Under the pieces are notes generated by a model, which saw only the letters and a program-made list of their open reading frames with translations, searched no databases and was not told where the DNA came from. This document shows positions 25,713-34,285 of a stretch of DNA of 60,714 nucleotides, piece by piece; within the stretch, counting starts at the first letter, position 1, and each line of letters begins with the position of its first letter. The position numbers were made by a program, and so were the translations under genes. Source of the DNA: an uncultured Sutterella sp. (GTDB taxonomy: Bacteria; Pseudomonadota; Gammaproteobacteria; Burkholderiales; Burkholderiaceae_F). The DNA lies in the NCBI GenBank assembly GCA_900545275.1, contig UQYG01000016.1, positions 1 through 60,714 of the forward strand, read 5' to 3'.

Positions 25713-27116
25713 TCAACGTTCGTCAGAAAACGGAGAGCCTTCTTCCTGCATCTGGCGACAGAGCTCCTCGGATGTTTTGCCCAAATCATCCAAAGACAAG
25801 CAACAAAGGGTGGCCTTCCGGTCTCTCAGCACATCGTTGCAGGAGAAGAAAGCCGCCACCTTACCCGACAATTGGGCGAGACTGAACTTGGCGCGCGACC
25901 GTTTGACCTCGCAAAAATAGATTTCATCGTCGTTGATCGCAACAATATCCATTTCATTGAGCCCCTTCCTATCCCACCACGGTCCGATCTCCGTGAAGCG
26001 ATGGCCGTTCGTCAACGTCTGCAAGAAACACTGCTCCAGAGCATGCCCTGAGAACGTCGGATAAGCGCTGACGAAGCCTTGACGCATCGCCTCGTAGTTG
26101 TTCTGAGCCAACAGACTGGCTTGTCCGTCCACGAAATTGAACCAGAACTCTAGGTAACGATCCGTCATTTTGTAACGTGTTCGTCGGTAGTTCGGTGTCA
26201 ACACCGGTTTGTTTTGCGCGATCAGTTCGTACTGCTTCTCCAGACGCGACAAAAATCCACTGATGTTCACGTTCTGAACTCTGTCCTGCAATTCCTCCCG
26301 TTTTGTTTTTCCATGGGCAATCGCCTGCAAAATGGATCGGTTTACCATCGCGTCAACACGGAACTCATTGGCCAGAAGAACTTCTCCGTCCATGATGAAT
26401 TTAGATCCGGGCTGAAAAGCCACCCGACTCATGGCATCCAAATCAAAAGCTCTTCGATCCATCAAGTCTTCGATAAACCATACGACCCCGCCTGTCAGCG
26501 TAAAGAGAGCAAGAAGATCGTCAGGCTCATGTGCCGGAACGTAATCGGACAGGATTTCCGATACGACGTCCACCGGAAACGGTCGTACAAAGACGAAACG
26601 GTCGACACGTCCGTACAGAGGTTCGCTGTATGCCTGAAAAATATTTCTCATGGCCGATGCAACGGAACCGCTCATCACCAGGAAGGTCCGGGAGGTTTTC
26701 TTATTGAGATCCCAAATGCGTTGCAACTCAGACCAGAAGGTCGGCTCTATAAAGTTCAGATCCTGACATTCATCGATGGCAATGTTTATCGGGCGGGTCT
26801 TGCCGATGAACATCAGGAATTCGATGACCTGGGAGAGTCGATCAAATGTGGGGTTGAACGGAAGTTCGACCACCTGCTCGATGGCCTTCAGCCACAATTT
26901 GATCAATTCGTGAGAGGTGGTTCGAGAGCAGAAGAGGTACACGAAAGGCACTTCCGTCTCCTCCCGCAGCGTTTGCAGGAGCAGTTCCGTTTTCCCCACC
27001 CGGCGACGACCCGTGACCACCACCAACCGGGATGCGGCCAGGTTGCGGCAAAGCTCGCGTTCTTCGCGAAGAATGGCTTGCTCGGTCTCGCGACCATAAA
27101 ATTTTTTCAGCGGCAT
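25713..27116 (-). CDS. AAA-ATPase with DUF234-type nuclease-like C-terminus
   Basis: A 467-residue protein of the archaeal-type ATPase group common in gut bacteria and archaea. N-terminal FYGRETEQAIL, Walker A in TGRRRVGKTELL, Walker B in INIAIDECQDL, sensor in VMSGS. The C-terminal third carries LNEMDIVAINDDEIYFCEVK, which fits the D...ExK core of a PD-(D/E)XK fold. Function unknown; relatives are suspected to be defence- or mobility-linked. Base composition looks lower in GC than the neighbours, suggesting transfer. Flanked by palindromes at 27141-27185 and 25618-25647. Confidence 0.82.
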   Translation of the reverse strand: MPLKKFYGRETEQAILREERELCRNLAASRLVVVTGRRRVGKTELLLQTLREETEVPFVYLFCSRTTSHELIKLWLKAIEQVVELPFNPTFDRLSQVIEFLMFIGKTRPINIAIDECQDLNFIEPTFWSELQRIWDLNKKTSRTFLVMSGSVASAMRNIFQAYSEPLYGRVDRFVFVRPFPVDVVSEILSDYVPAHEPDDLLALFTLTGGVVWFIEDLMDRRAFDLDAMSRVAFQPGSKFIMDGEVLLANEFRVDAMVNRSILQAIAHGKTKREELQDRVQNVNISGFLSRLEKQYELIAQNKPVLTPNYRRTRYKMTDRYLEFWFNFVDGQASLLAQNNYEAMRQGFVSAYPTFSGHALEQCFLQTLTNGHRFTEIGPWWDRKGLNEMDIVAINDDEIYFCEVKRSRAKFSLAQLSGKVAAFFSCNDVLRDRKATLCCLSLDDLGKTSEELCRQMQEEGSPFSDER

Positions 27117-27140
27117 GGTATCCCCGGAGTTTATATTTGT

Positions 27141-27185
27141 GTTCTCGAAAAGAACGTTCTCTGAGAGAACGTTCTTTCGGAGAAC
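27141..27185. promoter_or_regulatory. 45-bp palindrome at the ATPase promoter
   Basis: Two 21-nt arms (two mismatches) around TGA; the inner 12 bp, AAGAACGTTCTC, are perfect. A TATAAT -10 box reads on the minus strand at 27186-27191, so the palindrome covers the transcription start and the first 40 nt of the message. It suits an autoregulatory operator or a 5' RNA hairpin. Confidence 0.65.
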
Positions 27186-27191
27186 ATTATA

Positions 27192-27534
27192 TCCGATCTA
27201 CGGCCTTCAGCTGCGCGGTCGCTTCCGACGAGCGTTTGCCTACGGCGATAGGTCCAAACAATCCGCGTCATTGATCAGCATCGTCCCGTCCGGATTTCGA
27301 CTCTCACCAAACCCTACTACTTTCGTCGGGTATTAGACGAAAAGAGCTCGGCGGCAGGAATTTTCCCTTACTTACCTACCCTTCTATACGAAAACCCTTA
27401 CGCCGAATTTCCCTCCTTCGGAGGATTCGCAAACGACTGTCCCGGGCGGAGAATCAAACGTAAAGATACGGCCGCAACATTGATTGAAATCATGTTTTTT
27501 TTGTGGCCGCAGGTTTCACTTTGGAGGAACAATC
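27192..27534. other. Divergent intergenic region before the aldehyde dehydrogenase
   Basis: About 340 bp with no supported gene. It contains a small hairpin (CCTCC-TTC-GGAGG near 27415) and an imperfect palindrome at 27476-27496 (AACATTGATT, GA, AATCATGTT) shortly before the dehydrogenase ribosome site, which could be an operator. The GGAGGA at 27523-27528 is the ribosome site of the next gene. Confidence 0.45.
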
Positions 27535-29004
27535 ATGGAACGACGCAACGAATACGGTCTTCTGATCGGCGGTGAATGGGTGGCTGCGGAAGGCGGCAAG
27601 ACCTCTGAAACGCGTAATCCCGCCACGGGCGAAGTGCTCGCCCGCGTGGCCGCGGCCTCGCCCGCCGACGTGGACCGTGCGGTGAAGGCCGCCCGCACCG
27701 CCTTTGAAGGCTGGTCGAAGACCTCGCCCGCCGAACGCTCCGCCATTCTTCTGCGCATCGCGGACGACCTCGAGAAGGAGGCCGACTTCTTTGCGAAGAT
27801 CGAAACGCTGGACAACGGCAAGCCCATCCGTGAAACGTCGCTCGTCGACGTGCCGCTCTCGGTCGACCACTTCCGGTATTTCGCCGGCTGTCTTCGCGCC
27901 GAAGAAGGGAGCGCCGTGCGCATCGACAACGACACCATGAGTCTCGTCCTGCACGAACCGATCGGCGTCGTGGGTCAGATCATCCCCTGGAACTTCCCGC
28001 TCCTTATGGGCGCCTGGAAGCTCGCCCCGGCGCTCGCCGCCGGAAACACGGTCGTGATCAAGCCCTCCTCGACCACCCCGCTCTCTCTTTTGCATCTCGC
28101 CGAAATCATCTCCCGCCACGTTCCCGCCGGGGTCGTGAACGTCATCACGGGTTCCGGCCGCACCGCGGGCGACGCAATGCTCAAGCACCCGGGCTTTGAC
28201 AAGCTCGCCTTCACGGGCTCGACCGAAGTGGGCGTCGACGTCGCGAAGGCCGCGGCCGAACGTCTCATTCCCGCGACGCTCGAGCTCGGCGGCAAGTCCG
28301 CGAACATCCTCTTTGCCGACTGCAATCTCGAACGTGCGGTCGAAGGCGTACAGATCGGGATTCTCTTCAATCAGGGGCAGGTCTGCTGCGCGGGCTCGCG
28401 TCTCTTCATCGAGCGCAAGATTTACGACCAAGTTCTCGAACGTCTCGCCGAAGCCTTCAAGGCCGTGAAGGTGGGCGACCCCATGGATCCCGCCACCCAG
28501 ATGGGCGCACAGATCAACGAGGCGCAGGTTGAACGCGTTCTTCGCTACGTCGAGATCGCCAAGAAGGACGGCGCGCGCATCCTCGCCGGGGGCGAACGCG
28601 CCAAGGTGCCGGGCCTCGAATCGGGCGCCTTCATGCAGCCCACGCTCATCGCCGACGTCCAGAACGATCAGTGCGTCGCGCAGGAGGAAATCTTCGGGCC
28701 GGTCGTCGTGGCGATCCCGTTCGACACCGAAGAGGAAGTCGTCCGCATGGCCAACGACAGCGAATACGGCCTCGGCGGCGCCGTCTGGACGCAGGACATC
28801 AACCGCGCCATGCGTGTCGCGCGTGACGTGCGCACGGGCCGCATGTGGGTGAACACCTACAACGAGCTTCCCGCGCACGCGCCGTTCGGCGGCTACAAGC
28901 GCTCGGGCATCGGCCGCGAAACCCACAAGATGATGCTCGAACACTACTCGCAGGTGAAGAACATCTTCGTGAGTCTCGCCGAAGGAAAGCGCGGCTTCTT
29001 CTGA
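27535..29004 (+). CDS. NAD(P)-dependent aldehyde dehydrogenase
   Basis: A 489-residue ALDH-superfamily enzyme oxidising an aldehyde to the acid. Catalytic Cys284 in NQGQVCCAGSR, general base Glu250 in LELGGKS, cofactor-binding PWNFPLLMGAWKLAPALAAG and FTGSTEVG, and the EEIFGPVV block. The start at 27535 has GGAGGA 6 bp upstream. By general look it is close to AldB/ExaC-type acetaldehyde dehydrogenases, but the substrate cannot be fixed from sequence. Not in an obvious operon. Confidence 0.9.
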   Translation: MERRNEYGLLIGGEWVAAEGGKTSETRNPATGEVLARVAAASPADVDRAVKAARTAFEGWSKTSPAERSAILLRIADDLEKEADFFAKIETLDNGKPIRETSLVDVPLSVDHFRYFAGCLRAEEGSAVRIDNDTMSLVLHEPIGVVGQIIPWNFPLLMGAWKLAPALAAGNTVVIKPSSTTPLSLLHLAEIISRHVPAGVVNVITGSGRTAGDAMLKHPGFDKLAFTGSTEVGVDVAKAAAERLIPATLELGGKSANILFADCNLERAVEGVQIGILFNQGQVCCAGSRLFIERKIYDQVLERLAEAFKAVKVGDPMDPATQMGAQINEAQVERVLRYVEIAKKDGARILAGGERAKVPGLESGAFMQPTLIADVQNDQCVAQEEIFGPVVVAIPFDTEEEVVRMANDSEYGLGGAVWTQDINRAMRVARDVRTGRMWVNTYNELPAHAPFGGYKRSGIGRETHKMMLEHYSQVKNIFVSLAEGKRGFF

Positions 29005-29118
29005 TCCCACGCGGCTCGGGTTTTTCCGCGTCGGGCCCTCGGCTTTTCGCTACAATGCGGATCTTTCGAATTTGGTTCGCGCCTTCGGCACCGTACGGAG
29101 GCAATGGAGAAAAGTCAA

Positions 29119-30573
29119 ATGGCTCGACGCAAGGAAAAAACGCCCGAATACTTCACCGTCGACGTCGAACGCCTCGACCAGGAAGGTCGGGGCGTTGCCC
29201 GTCGAGACGGCAAGGTCGTCTTCATTCAGGGAGCGCTCCCCGGTGAGAACGTCACCTACGAGCGTCTTCGCAACAAAACGTCTTTTGAAGTGGGCCGCGT
29301 CACGGCCGTTCACCGCGAGTCCGTGCAGCGCGTGAAGCCCGCCTGCCCCGCCTTCGGCCACGGTCCGGGAAGCTGCGGCGGCTGCGCCATGCAGCACCTC
29401 GAAGCCCGCGCTCAGGTCGCCTACAAGGAAAAGGTCCTCCTCGACACGCTTTGGCACATCGGCAAGGTCCGCCCCGAATCGATCATTCCTCCGATCTACG
29501 GTCCGACCTGGCACTACCGCCACCGCGCCCGCCTCACCGTTCGCGACGTTCCCAAGAAGGGCGGCGTTCTCGTGGGCTTTCACGAAAAGGCGAGCTCCTA
29601 CGTCTGCGACATGAAGACGTGCAAGATTCTCCCGAAGCACGTCTCCGACATGCTCGTCCCGATGCGCGAACTCGTCTCGGAACTTTCCATCCGTCAGCGC
29701 ATGCCCCAGATTGAAGTCGCCGTGGGCGGGGACGGCCGCACGGCGCTCGTCTTCCGCACGCTCGAAACTCCGACGCCCGAAGACATGGAAAAGCTCCTCG
29801 CCTTCGGCGACAAGTACGGCGCCGACATTTGGCTGCAGCCCAAGGGGCCGGAATCCGCGCACGCCGTGCGTCCGGAAAACGAGCACGCGCTCGGGCTCTA
29901 CCTCTCCGAATTCAACGTCCGCATCGGCTTCAAGCCGACCGACTTCACGCAGGTGAACCACGCGCTCAACGAAACGATGGTAAGCCGCGCCGTGCGTCTT
30001 TTGGGCGTGGAACCGCACCACCACGTGGCGGACTTCTTCTGCGGTCTCGGGAACTTTACGCTCCCGCTCGCTCGCAAGGCGAAGACCGTGATCGGCATCG
30101 AAGGCTCCGAAGGCCTCGTCGCCCGCGCGCGTCAGGGCGCCGCCGACAACGGCCTCAAGGACAAGACCTCCTTTACGGCCCGCAACCTCTTCACCTGGTG
30201 CGAAGCCGACTGGGACGATCTGCGCGCCCGCTACGGCACGATCGACCGCGTTCTGATCGACCCGCCGCGCGAAGGGGCGCTTGCGCTCGCGCGCACGCTC
30301 GCCGCGACGGACCACCGTCCCGAACGCGTCGTCTACGTCTCCTGCAATCCGGCGACGCTCGCGCGCGACTGCGCGATCCTTCACCACGAAGGCGGCTGGC
30401 ACATCCGCGCCGCGGGGATCATGAACATGTTCCCGCACACGGGCCACGTCGAATCGATCGCCGTGCTCGAACCCGGTCCCAAGCCCGAAAAGAAGAGCGA
30501 TGAGGCCGAAGCCATCGAACGCCGCATCGAAGCCTCGGGCGACGACAAGGTGACGATGCACCTCGACGCCTGA
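29119..30573 (+). CDS. rlmD: 23S rRNA (uracil-1939-C5) methyltransferase RlmD
   Basis: A 484-residue SAM-dependent RNA methyltransferase. N-terminal TRAM domain (FTVDVERLDQEGRGVARRDGK), Fe-S cysteines in CPAFGHGPGSCGGC and later CKIL, the SAM-binding FFCGLGNFTLPLA, and the catalytic YVSCNPATLARD preceded by DPPREGA. I prefer the ATG at 29119 (GGAG 9 bp upstream) over that at 29104, whose GGAG is only 3 bp away. The terminator follows closely. Confidence 0.92.
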   Translation: MARRKEKTPEYFTVDVERLDQEGRGVARRDGKVVFIQGALPGENVTYERLRNKTSFEVGRVTAVHRESVQRVKPACPAFGHGPGSCGGCAMQHLEARAQVAYKEKVLLDTLWHIGKVRPESIIPPIYGPTWHYRHRARLTVRDVPKKGGVLVGFHEKASSYVCDMKTCKILPKHVSDMLVPMRELVSELSIRQRMPQIEVAVGGDGRTALVFRTLETPTPEDMEKLLAFGDKYGADIWLQPKGPESAHAVRPENEHALGLYLSEFNVRIGFKPTDFTQVNHALNETMVSRAVRLLGVEPHHHVADFFCGLGNFTLPLARKAKTVIGIEGSEGLVARARQGAADNGLKDKTSFTARNLFTWCEADWDDLRARYGTIDRVLIDPPREGALALARTLAATDHRPERVVYVSCNPATLARDCAILHHEGGWHIRAAGIMNMFPHTGHVESIAVLEPGPKPEKKSDEAEAIERRIEASGDDKVTMHLDA

Positions 30574-30592
30574 TCCCCGTCCCAAAGTGACG

Positions 30593-30633
30593 AAGGCCCG
30601 TCCCGATCACAGCGATCGGCGGCGGGCCTTTTT
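30593..30633 (+). terminator. Rho-independent terminator after rlmD
   Basis: AAGGCCCG pairs with CGGGCCTT, an inner GATC-rich stem helps, then TTTTT. Confidence 0.88.
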
Positions 30634-30705
30634 GCGTTGCAGCACAGATCACCGACCAGGGGTTTCCGTACGGACGAAATCCTCCGGCAGAGCATCGAAT
30701 TCAAC

Positions 30706-30735
30706 GTTATGCTCCAAAGCATATGAGCGCATAAC
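30706..30735 (+). promoter_or_regulatory. Palindrome upstream of the disrupted RHH-like gene
   Basis: GTTATGC (30706-30712) and GCATAAC (30729-30735) are inverted across 16 bp, with a nested ATGCT/AGCAT pair. It lies 25 bp before the start codon of the split gene, where a ribbon-helix-helix repressor would bind its own promoter. Confidence 0.5.
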
Positions 30736-30760
30736 TTCTTTTCTTCCGGGAGGAAATACC

Positions 30761-30793
30761 ATGACGCAGTCAGCCGATCGTCCGGCCAACGTA
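30761..30793 (+). pseudogene. 5' fragment of a ribbon-helix-helix-like gene split by IS605-type insertion
   Basis: ATG at 30761 with an excellent ribosome site (GGGAGGA, 30748-30754) encodes MTQSADRPANV and then runs into the end of the mobile element and a stop. It continues in sense at 33120-33350 (NLSVPPDFDEAVRLYL). Together they give a small protein with the beta-strand, helix, helix order of RHH regulators or antitoxins. Confidence 0.7.
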
Positions 30794-31105
30794 AGCTGAC
30801 AGCTCCCGATGACTGAAGTCACGGGGTTCTTTACATTGACGCATCCGCGTCAACCTGCGCTTCTCTCCAAGACCTTATCCGGACGAATCCGGAGTCTGCC
30901 TTGAAGCACTGACGCACATTCGAACTTCAGCGGCGCTGTTTCTGCCTTTCGGAGATCTGCGCTTCGGCCTGGCCAATCCTTCGTCGCCTCGGGAGAGACC
31001 TGCCGTACGCTTGCGCGCCGCCTGTCGTTAGTTTTTCGTCTCGCGGACTGTCAACCCGCAGACGGAGGGCGGTTTTAAGCGCACTGCCTGCGCATGGAAA
31101 AGGGC
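30791..31105 (-). ncRNA. Candidate omega-RNA (tnpB 3' noncoding region)
   Basis: About 315 nt follow the tnpB stop codon without coding capacity and end in the subterminal hairpin at 30805-30825. In IS605 elements the guide RNA of TnpB is made from this region and its 3' guide segment lies just outside the element, here in the host sequence below 30791 on the minus strand (the rlmD-distal flank). Position and hairpin support it; transcription is inferred. Confidence 0.55.
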
Positions 31106-32584
31106 TTACAAAATGCCGAGGTTTTTGGGTGCTTTCGCGAGCGCTTCGGCCTGAGCTCGCAGGAAGTTCGGCCAGTCGTCCTGACAGGCGATCAAGTCGA
31201 TCTCCTCACCGTTCTCCATCACGTGCGCAATCAGCCACGAAGAATAGAGATCCCGCTGCACCCGTCGGCCGTCCACTTCGAACCACCGCTCGGAGAGTTC
31301 CTTCTTTCTACAGGAGCCGTCAACGTGATTGCGCTGCGAGGCCTTCACCTTGCTGCTCTTCACGCGCTTGAGCTCCTTTCCTACGTTGCCGAGTTTCCTG
31401 GCGATGCAGTTGAGAAGAAGGCCCGGCGCATGATTCGCCACGGACTTGCCGAAGCGCTTCTTCCGATTGATCTTCCCGTCCTTTTTACGGACGGTCGTTT
31501 CCTTCGCCCGTTTCGTCCAACTCGTGATCGGCGTGTCCTCCACACGGACGTCCGTCCCCAGGGCGATAATTCGGTTCGCGGCCTTTTCGTGATCCTGCCT
31601 GCGGTTGACGGCAAGCCGTCGCTTCAGATTCGCGAGCTTCACCCGGTTCTTCTCCCAACGCTTCGACTTGTTGAGCTTCACGCCCTTTTTCCACCGACCG
31701 TTTTCGTCCTTGGCGTCCGGATTGTTGGCCTCAAGGGAACGGGCCATGCAGCGCTGAAGTCTTCCGACCTTTCGATCAAGCTCTTCGCAGCATGCGTTCG
31801 GCGCAAGCGGTTCGATCGCCGCCTTCTTCTCGCCCGTCGAGTAGTACGCGACGGCGCTCGGACCGATGTCGATGCCCACAGCGGAGTCCGCGGAGCCGAC
31901 CGTGCGGTTCTTCCTGGGCGGCTTTCCCTCCTTCACGATCTGAACGAAATAGCGGCGGCGACCGCGAATGGTCCGGGAGAGCAACCTCACGTACTTCGTC
32001 CGGTCGAGGAAGGCGTCCTCGGCATACCGGTCCCCCTTCTTCACCACAAGCGGGGCACGCAGATCCTTCCACGCGAGCTCCTGACCGACGACGCGCAACC
32101 CGAAGTTGTTGGACTTGTTCTCGACGGTGACCTCGGCTCCCTTCGGAAGGAACCGAACTTTCTTGCAGTGCCCGTACCGGTACTTCTCAAAAGTACGAAA
32201 CGCCCGCGTCGCCGTGACCTGTGCCTCGTTGATGGAAATGCGCCGGTCGAAATGAACGTTCACCTCCTTCACGAAGGCGTGAAGCTCGTACTCCGTCAGT
32301 CCAAAGTCCTTTTCAACCTCCCGCATTTCCTTCCGGAGAGCGGTCCGCTCCTTCATTTCGTCCGGAGACGGATCCCCGATGGCGTTGATCTCCTGGACGC
32401 GTCGCAGGGCCGTACGCCACTTGGGATTCCCTTGCACGCTGCGCCAACGCTTCATCACGCGCCCGAGGCAGGTGTTGTAGATCACTCGGGCTACTTCGCG
32501 CCGGGCCTCCACCTCACGGCGTTGCGAAGGCGTGAAGACCACTTCCAATTCGAGGATGTAGCTTGCCGTCGTCGACTTCTTCAT
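31106..32584 (-). CDS. tnpB: TnpB, IS605-family RNA-guided nuclease-like protein lacking the zinc ribbon
   Basis: A 492-residue TnpB-type protein. RuvC residues are present: Asp239 in VGIDIGPSA, Glu349 in VRVEDTPITSW and Asp445 in VQRDLYSSW. The zinc ribbon between the second and third RuvC motifs is degenerate: the segment after KASQRNH has a single cysteine (Cys425) instead of two CxxC pairs. This matches a TnpB subgroup ending in RDLYSxxL rather than RDxNAAxN. The start ATG overlaps the tnpA stop (ATGA). TnpB proteins cut DNA guided by an omega-RNA and help to retain the element. Confidence 0.88.
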   Translation of the reverse strand: MKKSTTASYILELEVVFTPSQRREVEARREVARVIYNTCLGRVMKRWRSVQGNPKWRTALRRVQEINAIGDPSPDEMKERTALRKEMREVEKDFGLTEYELHAFVKEVNVHFDRRISINEAQVTATRAFRTFEKYRYGHCKKVRFLPKGAEVTVENKSNNFGLRVVGQELAWKDLRAPLVVKKGDRYAEDAFLDRTKYVRLLSRTIRGRRRYFVQIVKEGKPPRKNRTVGSADSAVGIDIGPSAVAYYSTGEKKAAIEPLAPNACCEELDRKVGRLQRCMARSLEANNPDAKDENGRWKKGVKLNKSKRWEKNRVKLANLKRRLAVNRRQDHEKAANRIIALGTDVRVEDTPITSWTKRAKETTVRKKDGKINRKKRFGKSVANHAPGLLLNCIARKLGNVGKELKRVKSSKVKASQRNHVDGSCRKKELSERWFEVDGRRVQRDLYSSWLIAHVMENGEEIDLIACQDDWPNFLRAQAEALAKAPKNLGIL

Positions 32585-32979
32585 ACGTTCTTCTGCTCCT
32601 CAATGTATCGCCTGACCGCGGCTTCGCCGATGTGACCGACCGAGCAACTGAAGTAGCTCCTCGTCCACAACGAAGGAAGCCGGCTCTTGAGAGACGGGAA
32701 CTCCTCCCTCAGGATCCGGGACGACGACCCTTTCAGGATCTTGATGATCTTGTGGAGCATCAAGCGCGGATCAAAGCTGATGAAGAGGTGCACGTGATCG
32801 GGCATGATTTCCATGCTCAGGATCTTCACGTCAAGCTCGGCCGCTTTCTCCAAAAGGATCTCCTTGAGGCGGACGTCCACGCCGTCGACCAGCACGGGAC
32901 GACGGTACTTGGGACAGAAAACGACGTGAAACTGGTTCTTATAAACCAAGCCTTGTTTGTGAATGTATTCGCCCGACAT
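32581..32979 (-). CDS. tnpA: IS200/IS605-family Y1 transposase TnpA
   Basis: A 132-residue HUH single-strand transposase. The metal-binding HUH pair is His62 and His64 in MPDHVHLFI, and the nucleophile is probably Tyr125 in AVRRYIEEQ. It starts YKNQFHVVFCPKYRRPVL, as usual for the family, and has the normal length, so it looks intact. It cuts and rejoins the element ends at subterminal hairpins. First gene of the tnpA-tnpB pair. Confidence 0.93.
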   Translation of the reverse strand: MSGEYIHKQGLVYKNQFHVVFCPKYRRPVLVDGVDVRLKEILLEKAAELDVKILSMEIMPDHVHLFISFDPRLMLHKIIKILKGSSSRILREEFPSLKSRLPSLWTRSYFSCSVGHIGEAAVRRYIEEQKNV

Positions 32980-33119
32980 GCAATGGTTTTCGTTGGTTTA
33001 TTGACATAGATGATTATATAACGTTCTTGTTAGAGGCGCAGGGATTTTGGGATGGCTTTCGCAATTCTGCGATTCACCCCGACGAATGAATTCGCGGGCT
33101 CCCTCGCTGGGCTTTGTGG

Positions 33120-33350
33120 AACCTTTCCGTCCCGCCGGATTTCGACGAAGCCGTTCGCCTCTACCTGGCCTCGCAGGGCAGGTAGAAAGGATCCTTGTCC
33201 GCTCTGGTTCAGAGGGCCGTTTCTAGCTACATCCTTTCTTCGCTTACCTCAGAAGCCAAGGAAAAGGTTCGGTCCTCCGGTTTGTCTCAAGACGAACTGG
33301 ACAACCTCATTGCGAACGCAATCGTCTCGGCCAAGGCTCAGCCCCTGTGA
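33120..33350 (+). pseudogene. 3' fragment of the split ribbon-helix-helix-like gene, with in-frame TAG
   Basis: Reads NLSVPPDFDEAVRLYLASQ, then a TAG at 33183-33185, then SLSALVQRAVSSYILSSL and LSQDELDNLIANAI to a TGA at 33348-33350, all in one frame and in frame with the fragment at 30761. The beta-strand (NLSVP), helix (DEAVRLYLAS) and helix (SLSALVQRAVSSYI) order is that of an RHH protein. Because of both the IS and the TAG I call it a pseudogene; the toxin partner, if any, was not found. Confidence 0.65.
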
Positions 33351-33543
33351 AATTTTCCAAGCGCTTTTCAGTCCGACGACCATTTTCTTGTGGCCGTCGG
33401 TGAAACCGGAGAATGTTTCGAAGAAACCGCAACTGTTGCCGTTCGCAAGAGAGTCCCCACGTCGCCGAATGCGCCCGATAGAATGACGGAGAACCGCGGC
33501 AAACCGTGCCGCACCTTTTTCCCATCCTATCGAACCGATTTCC

Positions 33544-34260
33544 ATGGCCCGCTTCGAAGTACTTTCCAGCATCGATCCCCTCCTTCGCATTTCGCTCGAA
33601 CCCGGTGAGAGCGTCGCCGCCGAATCCAACGCCATGGTGGCGATGGACGGCTCGATCTCGCTCAAAGGCGAAACCCGCGGGGGCTTCTTCAAGAGTCTTG
33701 CCCGTAAGTTCCTGAACGACGAAAACTTCTTCCAACAGTCCTTCGTCGCGGACGACGAACCCGGAAGCGTCCTCCTCGCTCCGAACCTCCCCGGCGACGT
33801 CGTGGTTCTCGACGTGGGCGAACGGCAGTACATGCTCTCGGACGGCGCTTTCCTTGCCGCCACCGACGGGGTCGAACTCGAAACGAAGACGCAAAGCCTC
33901 GGACGCGCCCTCCTCGGCAATTCCGGCGGACTCTTTCTCATGGCGACCCAGGGCCACGGACAGATCGCCCTCTCGGGCTTCGGCTCCATTCAGGCGGTCG
34001 ACGTGAAGCCCGGTCAGAAGCTCATCGTCGACAACGGTCACCTCGTTGCCTGGGACCGCGAACTCGACTACGAACTCTCCATCAACACGGCTCGTTCGGG
34101 TCTTCTCGGCAAGGTTCTTCACAGCCAGCTCTCGGGCGAAGGGATCGTTCTGAAATTCAAGGGCGAAGGCAAGGTGTGGGTGTGCTCGCGCAACAAGGGC
34201 GGCTTCCTCACCTGGATCTTCTCGCAGATGCCGCAGGAAAAGGCCGTCTCGAACGGCTGA
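33544..34260 (+). CDS. AIM24-family (TIGR00266) protein
   Basis: A 238-residue beta-rich protein of the AIM24/TIGR00266 family. Typical blocks are the EPGESVAAESNAMVAMDG opening, GPGSVLLAPNLPGDVVVLDV-like text (here EPGSVLLAPNLPGDV), FLAATDGVELETKTQ and VDNGHLVAWDRELDYEL. The role in bacteria is not established. No signal peptide. Monocistronic, with a strong terminator 26 bp downstream. Confidence 0.85.
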   Translation: MARFEVLSSIDPLLRISLEPGESVAAESNAMVAMDGSISLKGETRGGFFKSLARKFLNDENFFQQSFVADDEPGSVLLAPNLPGDVVVLDVGERQYMLSDGAFLAATDGVELETKTQSLGRALLGNSGGLFLMATQGHGQIALSGFGSIQAVDVKPGQKLIVDNGHLVAWDRELDYELSINTARSGLLGKVLHSQLSGEGIVLKFKGEGKVWVCSRNKGGFLTWIFSQMPQEKAVSNG

Positions 34261-34285
34261 CGCGACGTCGTTTCCGCAACTTCGC

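Larger units (their letters stand above)
30791..33119 (-). mobile_element. IS200/IS605-family insertion sequence
   Basis: A single-strand transposon encoding a Y1 transposase (tnpA) and tnpB on the minus strand, about 2.3 kb. The ends are placed by the interrupted host gene: coding sense stops near 30791 and resumes at 33120, and no target duplication is expected for this family. A subterminal hairpin lies at the right end (30805-30825, CCCG, TGACT, GA, AGTCA, CGGG with one bulge). At the left end an imperfect hairpin spans 33068-33095 (GCGATTCA with TGAATTCGC). Exact cleavage sites could differ by a few bases. Confidence 0.85.

Noticed and set aside
30587..30799. A 70-codon frame covering the rlmD terminator and the start of the split gene
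   Set aside because: The early part runs through a terminator; the real start is the internal ATG at 30761 with GGGAGGA upstream.
31094..32635. A 513-codon plus-strand frame opposite tnpB
   Set aside because: TnpB on the minus strand has the RuvC motifs and the ATGA link to tnpA; the antisense product matches nothing I know.
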